Origin: Chamaea fasciata | Taxonomy: Eukaryota > Chordata > Aves > Passeriformes > Sylviidae | Assembly (NCBI GenBank): GCA_029207755.1 | Contig: JARCOQ010000006.1 | Span: forward strand, 15,598,890 to 15,662,889 | Reading direction: 5' to 3' | DNA length: 64,000 bases | Shown here: in pieces, positions 35,401 to 46,700 of the stretch | Layout of the letters: each line of letters starts with the position of its first letter | How positions within the stretch are numbered: position 1 is the stretch's first letter | Position numbers and translations under genes: made by a program | The notes under the pieces: generated by a model | The model's input: the letters and a program-made list of their open reading frames with translations, nothing else | The model's database searches: none | What the model was told of the DNA's origin: nothing

Positions 35401-37004
35401 GAACAAAACTTGGATTTTTTTCTTTTACTTATATAGGTTAGAATGCATCTTACCTGCAAATAAAAATTGCTGTCGGTAATAAGTATTCCATAGTTAAAGC
35501 TGTTTTGCTATTTAACAGGAGCAGAGAATGGTTGCTTGGGATGGCAGCAATTTTGAATGTACCTACTTTTATGGCACCCGCTTTCTTCATTGTTAAAAGG
35601 TTTTGTAACAGTAAAACCTGGTCAGCAGATGTGTGTGTTTACTGTTCCTGTTCATGTCAAATGGAGTTGCTCTTAACTGGCAGTTCTGCTTCCTGCAGGC
35701 ATGTCAAAGTGGTAAAACTGAGTATCTGATTTTACAAACCATACTGGAAGTAAACTGATGCTGACCTTGTTATATAGAATCAGTTATGTGCTTTTAGAAC
35801 AGCATAAAAATATTTGTGGTACAAAATAAGATCTGGTAAGGAAAGGAGTAGTTAAGTACAGAAGGGGCAAGAACTGAAGTCCTCTAAGGTCCGTGTTGTG
35901 TCTTTTTAAAGTATCCCATAGGTATTTCTTTGTAGCTCTGAAGTTCCAAACACGTAGGATTGGTGAGGAGTTTCAGAGGACAGCAGACGAAGATGTGATC
36001 ACACAGGAGTCGCTGGTGGCTAAGCAGGTTCCCTCCAGTCAGAAACAGCAGGGCAGTCGTGTCTGTGTCACAGTGGGGGCATTTCAGGGCAGCTGAACAA
36101 ACTCATTCCCATTCCTCCACATGCACTTCTCAACTATGGATGCCGAATGCACTTTTCTAAGGAATTTGCATTTTAGATTGGTAAATGTGCTATAAATGAA
36201 CTTGGGTAATTCTCAGAAATTACTTAGGGACACAAGTGAAATTTAGGATTTCTAAACTGTAATGCCTCAACTATTATGCTGTTTCCAAGCTTTCATATAG
36301 GAAACAGGGATTGTATTGCTCTTCATCCTTTGCAGTTTTTGTTGGAAACTTGTCAAACTGCAAAATGCCATGACACACTCTTCCGCTGGTATTTGCTCTA
36401 TTCAGAAGCCTCTGTAACTGTGATGAGTTAGTTTTGTAATTTTAAACACCATTTTGAGGTCCTGACCTCCCTCTTTTTTCCAAATCCCCAAATTGTGTTG
36501 TAGTATGAGTTTGTGTACATGCAGCCACTTCAGATCAGAGACACTCTTTGTCCCCTTGAACACTGCCTTGAACATAGTTGAAATGGGCAAAGTATATAGT
36601 TTTCTTAGTTATAAGAGCTTCCCTGGGACTTTAATGCTGGGGGTTTTTTAAGTTCTCTCTTATTCTCCCTCTCTTGAGTGGTTTGTTCTTTAAGCACTAC
36701 AGTCTGAACAACTGCTGCTCGTCCACTCTTATTTTTTCTTAAAATGAATCTTGAGGCAAAGCAGGAGCAATAAAAATCTGCAAAAGCCTCTGGGCTTGCC
36801 TTCCTGAATAAGACTTTAGTTTTGCCTTGCTGTTCTATTGTGCCTTGCCACATAGACAGGTTCTGTCTCTGGCATCTCTTGGGAATGCTGGACTGAAAAG
36901 ACGAGGTTTCCTTCCTTCAAGTCACCTCCCAGTGTGCGGATGCCTCTGCCGTGGATGTGGCTTCACTGGCTTGTGTTAATAGAAAATAGACTTTGTCTAA
37001 CTGG

Positions 37005-37395
37005 AGGCCCCTGGGGCTGGTGTGGGGCTGGAGTTCCTGCCCTGTGGGAGAGGCCAAGGAAGCTGGGCTTGTTAAGCCTGTGAATGTTGGGAGGATCCCC
37101 TGTAACCAGCAAGGAGTCCAGTAAAAAGATAAAAATGAGCTCTTTGTTGTGTATGATGAGAGGACAAAAACCCGAATGGTTATAAACTGAAACTCAGACC
37201 AGGTGAAAAAGGCAGTGGAAAAGGTTAAAAACTGCTGGAACGGGTTCCCTGTGCAGGTTCTGTCCTAGGAGTTTTTAAGACAGGACTAGGTGTGAACTAC
37301 TCACAGCTGGCTGCCTTTGAGCAGGGTGTACATCTACTGGACCTTCCTGATGTCCTTTTTTGCTGGACTTACCCTGTGATCCTTTCAGGCCAGAA
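37005..37395 (+). mobile_element. CR1 LINE fragment between NCAPG and LCORL
   Basis: A diverged CR1 copy in plus orientation. Marks are 'gccaaggaagctgggcttgt', a degenerate 'ggttataaactgaaactcag' region, 'ggttccctgtgcaggttctg' and a decayed end 'ccctgtgatcctttcaggcc'. It is more decayed than the intron 5 copy. Confidence 0.7.
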
Positions 37396-38210
37396 ACCTG
37401 AGCAGCAACTCAGGTTGGCACTGAATTTCCAGCCCCTCTGGACACATTGCCTGCCCAACTCCCTGTAAAGGGAAAGGTTTTCTCTGTAATACAGAATGTG
37501 ATGTGTTCTTGTAAGATTACCTTTCCAGGAGGTGGCTGCATAATTGCAGGGTGGGACAATCAGATGTGTGCTGTCTGTCAAAGTTCACTATTACTGATAA
37601 TCAATTTTTCAATGTATGCAGCTGACTTCCTCAGAAAGTCACATGGTAGCAAGAACACATCCAAAGGTGACAAGGAGCCAAGCCTGGAATTATCCTTGCA
37701 GTGAAAAAAATCTTTGCTTGATATGCATTAGTCTTTCTAGCTAAAATAATGCTGGTTTTTACTTTAATTTTATGTGTTGGAAGTACCTAACTTCCTGGCT
37801 GCTTAATTGAGGAATAAAATATGAATCCCTGAAATATTTTATTTAAAAACAGCCTCTTTGTTGCTCTGGACCAATTACTGTGTGTCCTTCCTCTTTTTGC
37901 TGGCTGAACACCAGTGTCAAACATGAACTAGACCTCGACTTGATTGCCTGTTAAATAATGGTGGAATAGCAGTGGTCACTCATCAAACTTAGAGATCCCG
38001 CGTTTATTCCCACACTAGTTTTTGTTTCTTAAAACCAATGTTGGGATTCTTGTTTGTGTATTCAGTCTCTTCAGCCTATGCACTTAAAACAGCTTCTCTT
38101 GAGAAGAGGCCCTTTGGCCAGTTGTTCTCCAGGCTGAAGGACAGCAGGGGCTGGTGAACTTGGGTTATGCCTGAAAACTCTCGAGTCAGCAGCCAACTAA
38201 AATTCAAAGG

Positions 38211-38243
38211 AATAATAATAATAATAACAATAATAATAATAAA
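38211..38243. repeat. (ATA)n microsatellite
   Basis: About eleven AAT/ATA units with one interruption (aacaat), in the gap between the two convergent genes. Confidence 0.9.
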
Positions 38244-38584
38244 TAGTTGTTAACAAAAAGCAGGCTTCTGCTTGGTGCTAAGGGAGACATGTCCAAACCA
38301 GTGAGGTTCTGGTATTTACGGGGTCTTTGAAATCAGAATATCCATGTGGCATCTCCTTCCACGGGCACACAAACAATTCCAGCTGCATTGGCTCCAGTGC
38401 TTGAAAGACTCCTATGTCCTGCCTGACTCCTGGTGCTTTGGTGGGCTTCCACTGAAGTCAACTCCAGTTCCTCTCCCCTGGGAAGTTTAATTCTCCTTTT
38501 GGCTTTCTTCCCCCACAGAATCCACGGGCACGTAACAGTTGAGATACATAAAGACCTTTTAAATAGCTCAAACCATGATGAATG

Positions 38585-39827
38585 TTTATTCTTTTAATCA
38601 CATTCTGCACTTTTAATAATGTCCAATGTGTCAGTGACTCAGTACCCTCTTGGGATCTTGTGACACCAGAATTCATAACAATCTCTGTTTCAGTTACTGG
38701 ATTGCACCTGCAAACCAACAAACCCCTGTAAAGAGGAAGTGCATCTTCAGTTTTGTAAGGTGAATCCTTAAAACCTTTGTTTTATAAAATACAGTGTCTT
38801 CCAAGGAAATTTCCTTCTGGAAAATTAATTCTTGTCAAGTAAAGGACAGACAACTCATCATGAATTAAGAAACCTCTACTCTAGCTACTGAATGTATGAC
38901 TCCAGAAAAGAGAAGTATATTATATGGTTTTATTCTAACACTTTTGTTATAGCTCTATTAATAATAAAGTTTTGATGAATGAAATACATGAACCTTGCTA
39001 AGATCATTAAAGCATGGAATGTCTACAATGTAGTCAGCTACAACCATTTACTACTTCTTTGAGTAGAGATAAAATTTTGATTTTACATTGAATTTCCAAA
39101 GTACACGGAAAAAAAATGAAATAGGAAGAGCATTTACATCCATTTTAATTGGTGGCAGGCATAAATTCATAAAACAAATGGGGAGGAAAGACCATTTAGC
39201 AGAAACCTCAAAAAGTGCAGATACAGATTTGTTGAATGACAATCTTTCACGAGATTCTCCAGCAGGCTTGGTCTTTCTTTTAGACATTAGGGTCATTAAA
39301 CACTGTCACACAGAAGTCCTCAAGGTAAGTGAAGATGAAAGCATAGTGCAGAAACAAACTGGTGCTTCCACACATTTCAATCCGTTGGTGAAGGAGATCT
39401 CCTCAGATAATTTACCTTTGTACTGCTTTGCTTCGAGGTAGTCGGTCTCCACCTGTTACAGATTGGTTTGAATTATTACCATAAATCTTTACATGGTGAC
39501 CTATGCCACAAATTACATAATATATTAACTTTCGTGCACAAAAATAAAATTGGGAAACCATAGTTAAAGAACATAGAAAAATCACAATACTATTAAAGGG
39601 GAACATCTGATTCTGATATAAATTTGTACTGCAAGAATTTCATGATGGTCAGATGTGAAACTTCATATTTAGAAAAGAAAAAGTACATCAAACTGAATAA
39701 TGCTAGTAGTATATAAAGCCAAATCACACAAGATCATTTCAAGATCAATGTAATAAATGCTTATTATTTAGCAGAAAAAAAAAGTCAGGAACAATGTACA
39801 AAATAATAGTGCAAGAACAGCTGCAAT
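38585..39827 (-). other. LCORL: LCORL distal 3' UTR with candidate poly(A) signals
   Basis: Downstream of the TAG at 39828-39830 on the minus strand there are AATAAA hexamers at 38928-38933 and 38585-38590 (seen as TTTATT on plus). The transcript end is therefore likely between about 38.57 and 38.92 kb. Which signal is used cannot be decided by sequence alone. Confidence 0.5.
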
Positions 39828-40011
39828 CTATTTGTTCTCATCAGTTTTGAGATTTTGGTTAAAAACTTTACAGCTGGCGAGAGATGCTGCTGAAAAACTC
39901 AGATTCCACTCAGTGGGCTGATTAAGGCACATCTTTATGGACTTCAAATGTTCATTTTCTGTGTTCATGTCTATTGAACTCTGCGGCTCCGAGACTTTCA
40001 CTTGTAGCGTG
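39828..40011 (-). CDS. LCORL: LCORL terminal coding exon (alternative C-terminus, 60 residues)
   Basis: The minus-strand acceptor is excellent: about 35 bases of pyrimidines ending cttttctcacag, with the exon starting at 40011. One frame stays open for 60 codons to TAG at 39828, reading from TLQVKVSEPQSSIDMNTENE to FNQNLKTDENK. It needs an upstream exon ending with two bases of a codon. The large LCORL exon also needs an entry phase of two, so both can follow the same upstream exon as alternatives. Its position beside the NCAPG 3' end matches the human LCORL 3' end. I do not recognise a domain in the tail, and the link to LCORL comes from strand, phase and synteny rather than residue-level recall. 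The same exon can be entered in another frame (see findings). Confidence 0.7.
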
Positions 40012-40529
40012 CTGTGAGAAAAGAAGTGGGGGGTAGGAGAGGGAAAAAATGAGAAAAAGTTTAGTACACTTTCCTCTTGCCCTGCAACAAGCTGATAAGA
40101 GGCAAGATGAGGTGGTGGCAGATCCTGTATTCTGTTGGGGATTTTTGTTGTTGTTTTAATGCACTGTGTTCCAGAACCACAGAGACTAGAAGCTGACTGT
40201 GCTGTGCTGTAAAGTGGATTGGGCTTGTCTGTGTGGGGATGGCTGAGGCCTGTCCATGGCAGTGCCCGGCCCAGGTCAGTCTCCTGCTCCCGCTGTTCCT
40301 TTGCAGGAGGTGCAGTATCAGCTGGCCTCCAGCTGACTACTGTAAAGCCACAGGGCAGGAACTGGGCAAGAGGTTGGGGCTTGTTTTTATTGCTGACAAC
40401 ATTAATTTAGTGCAGCCATGGAAGGACTCTCATTAGACAGTATTTTGTTTTAAGTCTAAGGAAAAATAATACAAGAAGTTCTTTGTGGGGGTCACTAAGC
40501 AGACTAGGACAGATGTGTGGACTGAATCA

Positions 40530-40745
40530 TCAAACAGTTTGGGATGGAAGACACTTACAAAGGTCATCTGCTCCAATCCCCTGCAATAAGCAGGGACATC
40601 TTCAACTAGATCAGGTTGCTCAGAGCCCCATCCATCCCTATCCTGAATGTTTCCAGGGATAGGACATCCAGCATCTGTCTGGACAACCTCCTTCCGTGTT
40701 TCACCATCCTCATCACCAAAAATGTCTTTCTTAATATATAAAGCA
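40530..40745 (-). mobile_element. CR1 LINE fragment in LCORL intron
   Basis: Minus-oriented CR1, sense with LCORL. The plus strand shows 'aaggtcatctgctccaatcc', 'cctgcaataagcagggacat', 'cttcaactagatcaggttgc', 'cagagccccatccatcccta' and 'aaaaatgtctttcttaatat', the complement of the usual CR1 3' region. It is diverged and non-coding. Confidence 0.9.
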
Positions 40746-43700
40746 CTCAGAAGTGCTTTAAGATACAGAACACACTCAGAAGACAATTTCAATCCTCATT
40801 TCAAACCTCTTCATCCCTTTTATTTTACTGCCTACCTCTTGCAGTGATTTGCCCCGGGTGTGATACATTGTTTCTCACCATCCATTTCCTAGTTTTCGAG
40901 AAGTTTAAGAATGATACAAAGTTGAAAATATTTCTGAGGTACTAAAAATATTGTACTAAGTACTGTAATTAAGGGTAGGAGGTAATCACCATGATAAAAC
41001 CTATCTGAACACAGTTGTCTATCAAAGGGGTATTTAAGCAGCAAAAATGGCTTTTACTTGCTGCATTTGAGGAGGAGAGGTTCATCACAGAACTCAGGTG
41101 CACATTCTGAAGGACTGGATGTGCTGTAGTGTAGTGCTCACAGGGGTGAGTGGAGTAGCTGAGGACAGTCAGTCAGTGTAGGACTATACCCTAAAACCTT
41201 GGCTTGTGTTACTCAAATACCAATGACTGACTTCGATGGAAACATTTCCTAGGTCACAGCAAAAGGGAAAGAGCTTAGGCAACAGCTAAAATGACAATTC
41301 ACTGTTGTTTGTCACAGAGATCAGAAACAGTTTTAATTCTTTCACATTTTAATATAAGCTCCCCTCAAGGCTGTGTGCCTTTCTGCCATGGCAGTGAAAC
41401 AGAAATTTCTCATTTACTAACACTAGTTCCCAGCCCTCCAAACTGGTGCACTGCTCCCATGCCCTGCATTTCCTTGTGTCATTATTCAGCCTCTATCTTT
41501 TGCCTTGTTTTGCCTTGTACCCTTTCCCTCTGGTTGCTCTGATCTTTTCCTTCCTGCGGGAAAAGGAGTGCAGGTGTAGATGATGGACAGGACTTCAGTT
41601 AGCAAAGTTACTTTCTTGAGTTTACAACCTCTTCAGAGTTGGATCTTGGCCCTCAGAAAGTCAAAAGCTTTATGACCATGGGATTAAGTGATGGTGTTAA
41701 GGATGACTTCTGCAATGAGCAGATTTCCTCACCCCTACTGATTTTGTGCTTTTCAGGCATGGCCAGGCAGCAAAACATAACTTCCAATAACTACCCAACA
41801 GCTAAATGAAGGATAGGGCAGGAATGGTTTGGTTTGGTTTTTTCAAGGGTTGGGGTGGCTTTGGGTTTTGGTTTCAGGTTTTTTTGGTGGCAGTGGTTGC
41901 TATCTGAAAGGAACATAAATGCCTTGGGAATCAAGAAATTGCAAACTATGAAATAGTATATCCATGCAAAGTGCTTTAAAATAGTGTATTTAAATATTTT
42001 TAAATCAGAGAATGTAATTAAAGGGATGAAGTTAAACTGAAGCACCTGAATTTTTCCAGTCAAATCCATCAATAGATTCTACTTTAAATTTTATTCCACT
42101 CTACTTGCACAAGCTCCACAGCATTCCTAGCTAAAGATGTTACACAAAATTCCGATTACAGCCTCATGGGCCCAGAAACCACGAAGCCTGTTTCAGGAGA
42201 GCCTGGAAGAATATCCCCACTTTACAGCCCCCTGGAGCTCTGCACTACCAACACTCACACCAGTAAGAAGATGGAGTTCCCTTCAATTTCCTAGACAACA
42301 GGTATATACTGACCTTAAATAATGGTCTAAAAAGGTTAAAATTTTCAATTCTGATGCCATGTGTTTACCATTCCAGCAATTATCATCTGTTTTGTTTTTA
42401 TTCACTTGGGGCTGACTCAGTTAATCAGCTTCCGTGCATGTGATTTGTGGAAGTCAGCTACAGGTGCTTCTGTGACATGGAACATAAACTCCAGCCACGG
42501 CATATCCAATAGCTCTGTTTTCACTAGGACATTTGAAGACAGGACAACAGTGCGAAAATTACAGAGGAAAAAAATGAAAATCATCTTCATTTTTTTCACA
42601 ATTTGCATGAAAAATTAGTGAGATTTCTTGAAAATTCGGTATTTTTTCTTAATCTTTAATTACACTGCCCTCTCCTAGCCCTTTTCTCTAGGTCTTGAAG
42701 TGCTGGTAACGTATTTACTGCTTAATTGAAAAAAATTTCTATTTCACCATGTATATATTTCACCATTTCACTGATCCATGTAATTGTTGTCTCTTCTCAG
42801 AAAGTAAAGGGCACAAAAGGGGATATGGAAATGTGACTATACATTTTGATCTGAAAAAAGAGCAATTTGAAAAAATGCCTCGGGGAGCCAAATTCAGCAT
42901 GCCCTGAGCAGGTGCTCAGCCATGGCTCTGTGCAAAGGGCCTGTCCAGTCTCGGAGAGGTTTGACTCTTCCCCAGAGCCATGAGGGGACACAGAGGGGTG
43001 GCACTGAGGACACGGGCACAGCTCACTGCGCATGGTGCCTGGACACACTGCTGGGTCAGTGCAAGCTGGGAATGCCCTCACATGCTCTGGGCTTTCCTTG
43101 GAAGCTGCCGCATGCCAAACCAGCAGGTCTGGAACAGTCAGTGAGGACATCAGGTTGGTTTTGTGTGTGTTGTTAACTTCCAGTTGCCCTGTCAACATCA
43201 CTGAACCACCTCTGAATTTACCATCTTTCAACAGTGCTGCAGAAAGGATGGATTGTCTGTGGTTTTCTAACAAATCACCCCAGTGTTATTCCAACTCATC
43301 CCAGCAGCCAGATCAGAGTAACATCGATGAACTCTCAGGTCCTCTCTGGTCTCCTTGGCTAAGCAGAGAACCCTGTGTGCAGTTAAGTTTCCAGACCTGC
43401 TGAGACCTAAAGGGATCATCTCATCCCCAAAAATCTTCCTCTTATAATTGAATAAAAAGGAATAAATAGAAAGGTTTGAATTCTTACTTCTACTAAAGTA
43501 AGCAATGAGTGGCCTCCCCATGTTCCTAAGTGTTAAAGAAAACCTTGTTCTTTTCCACACTTCCTGTTAAAACTGCCTGAATACAACTATTTTTTTTTAA
43601 ATTCACATCTTTCTCTTTAGTTTTACCCAAATCATCATTTTACTCTTAGAAATACTGATTTTTAATAACAGGATGGGAGAGCAACACCAGAAAAGTTGAG

Positions 43701-46700
43701 GCTGCCAAGCACAAAAGGAAAATATTCGTTGAGCTGCTTATTTTCTCTGCAGTTTGGAGCCACATTCTCCTGGAAAAACAGGATATTTGACACCTGTTGT
43801 TGTATGAAAATGATAAAGTTTAAAAAAATCTGGCTAGCTCAAGTCCATACATTTGCTGAGTTAATCTGTCACAACATGTTGAAAAAAAGTAGGAAAAAGA
43901 AAAAGTTGGAATGGGTAAAAATGTCTCTTATCTGTTAGGTCGGTCTTCAGCATTTCCCATCAGAGATTGCCATCAACACTGTGCTCGTGTGCTGTAAAAC
44001 AGCTATGAGTGTATCACTGCAGAGCTATGTTTCTCTAAGTCCTCTGCAACACCTACAGGTAAAAACACCTCCTTCCCCACTATTTGGGACCAAGGTCAAA
44101 CTGGCTCTTACCCTCCTGCCTGACAGAAATTCTGCAAACTGCACTTGTTAAACACTGCCAGCAGTGATTGCAGACTGGTAGCTTGGAAAGCATAAGAGCA
44201 TCTGTGACACACAGCACTGACTCAAGGCTTTTACAGAAAGGTTTCAAAAACACTGAGTATAAATGGTAAAACTTAAGCAGAATTTTAAAAAAAAATGTTC
44301 TCTGTACAAATTCCACTCAAACACTTTCTCAAAAAGGGAACCAGTAGAATACACTAGGTTAAAATCGACAATGACTACAGCAGCCTCAGTATGATTTCCA
44401 ACAGAGACTGATTCGTTAATGTAACATATATTGAAAAGACAGTAAACCAAGCATGTGTAGTCTGACTGACTGTCTCTAAAATTTAAACTCGTTTTTTTTC
44501 CACAATGCCAAAACCCAGCAGCAAAGAAATCTACAAAGAAAAAATTTAATGTCTCATTTCCATTTACCAACTGGATTCTCATTGTAATATGAAATAACAT
44601 ATTTCAGCAGTGTGGATGGAATCTCATTTGGGAATCAGAGAGAGAAAGAAATGCCCTGGAAATCAATCAAAGCGAGATGGGGAGATAAACAATATTCAGG
44701 GTGTCTTAAAAGTCAGATATAAGAGTCGAGTTTAACACAGCTGGAGTGCTAAGACAAATAAAACAGTACAGAATATCAAGACAGGAGTTGAACTGAATGG
44801 AGACAAAAAGACAAGGGGAGAAGTCAGAACCAGCCATAATCCCAGACTGGAATTATGGTGGAAAGTTTATTTTGCTCTTCAGACTAACTCAGAGCTGTTT
44901 TCTCGGTTTGAGGGGAAAAAAAAAGGAAATATGAATGAAATACATAAACAATGTATGAGAAAGATAGCTAGAGGAGGCAACTAGGGATTTATCAGCACTC
45001 TTGGCCTGTCAGTGAAAGAGCATTACTTACTGGTAGCTTTTTTCTGAATCTTTATATTGAGATACCCACACACTGTTCAAGCCTTCAGTCTAACTTGCAC
45101 AGAGACAAAATTATGTAGCAGTACTAATCATTAGTACTCCATCTGCAAAGGCCACAGCACAACAGTAACACCGAACAGCAGGTGGTTACATTTTCAGGTA
45201 AACATTTGGCAAGTGGAATGGATGGCAACAGATTCAGAGTGAGGTTGGATAAATAATGTAACTTTCTCCCCAAAACCAGTCAGCCTCAGAAAATTACACA
45301 CAGGAGATCATAGGGAATATAAAAGGTTTAAATTGTAATTTCATTGAAGAATTCAGGAACTAAAATTCTTTTTAAAAATAAATTAATCAGGCTTGCATAG
45401 CCATGGAAGTACAGAGCTCCATTCTAATGGCTCCCCAAAATACAGGGCAGACTTGAATATCTGTTGACAAGTTTAAATAGCAACAACATTCCTTCCCCTT
45501 TTAAAGTTTTAAATATTTAAAGCAGCCTGACAGAAAGTTATGTAGAACAGTGATCTTTTTGACAAGAATCACCATGTTTTGTGGCATTACAGACTCTTTA
45601 GCAGTCCACAGAAGGCACCCGGTTTTCAAGAACGAGGAAATAGAATATTAATGTAAGCTGTCACTGAAGTGGGCATGAAGCAGCCATAAAATTTTAGAGT
45701 GTAATTTACTCGTGATCATAGTACATAACCTGTTAAAAAGAAAATCCTATGATCTCAAATTTTTTATAGCATACTGTCTTAAAAGATCTTGGGAACAAAA
45801 AGCAGCTAAGATTGTAACAGTTGAAAGGCAGCATCATTAATTTGATGATGAACAATGAATTCTTGGCTTCTAGGCACCACCATGACACAAGCCTTCCTCT
45901 GATCATCAGTTCCCTGAAAGAAAACTAGTTATTACTAGAAGTTAGCAGCATGCAAATAAATAAAACCCCTAAACGCCTGTTGTGCAGATGAGCACTGTTG
46001 TATTTGACTGACAAACATACTATAATAGAAGAAAAGATTTTGCTTCTTTTTTTTCTACCTAACCATAATTAAAAATGGTTTTGAATGAGGCACAATAAGG
46101 TTGGAGGTTCAGAACAATGTGTGCTGCTGGTTCAGGCTGCTCTGAGGAAGCACAGTGCCTCCATCTCAGTGCTGTGATGAATGCAGCTATGGAAGTCCTG
46201 TCATTTGAGCTCAAATCTTTAATCCATAATTGTTTTTTGACATTATAAACGCAATTATGTTTCAGAGAGAGATCATCTCAAAAATACGATGAGACAGTCC
46301 CTGGGTGGTTTAAAACCCACCAGGCTTCTGAATTAAGGAAGGTCAAACAGCAATTTGCAAATAAGTAATTTCCTTTTCTGAGATTTCTACTACTTAAATG
46401 TAATTTAAAACCAGCTGTAAGTAGTAAACTGATAAATAGGAAATGTCAGCAACAAATATGATACACAAGAGAATTTATTCAAATACACATCTCAAGAACT
46501 CTAAAGTAGAAAGACAGGTAACAACAACTACCAAATTTTAAGAATTGATACCTTAAGTATAGATCTTAAGTATTTTATTGCATTGTATATAAATTTCTTA
46601 AATTTCAAAAATAAACTATTGTTATTGAATGTTTTGAAAATTATGCTATGTGCCCCAAAAAGAACACTGAAGCCTAAATTTAAAGTAGTTTTTTCCCCCC

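Larger units (their letters stand above)
35465..38580. other. Gap between convergent NCAPG and LCORL 3' ends
   Basis: This roughly 3 kb segment separates the NCAPG poly(A) signals from the distal LCORL candidate. It contains a CR1 copy (37.0-37.4 kb) and an ATA microsatellite (38.21-38.24 kb). Open frames here are short and unrelated to known families, as far as I can tell. Confidence 0.55.

Noticed and set aside
40433..40792. 119-codon minus-strand frame near the LCORL terminal exon
   Set aside because: It lies over a CR1 fragment and has no splice relation to the LCORL frame.
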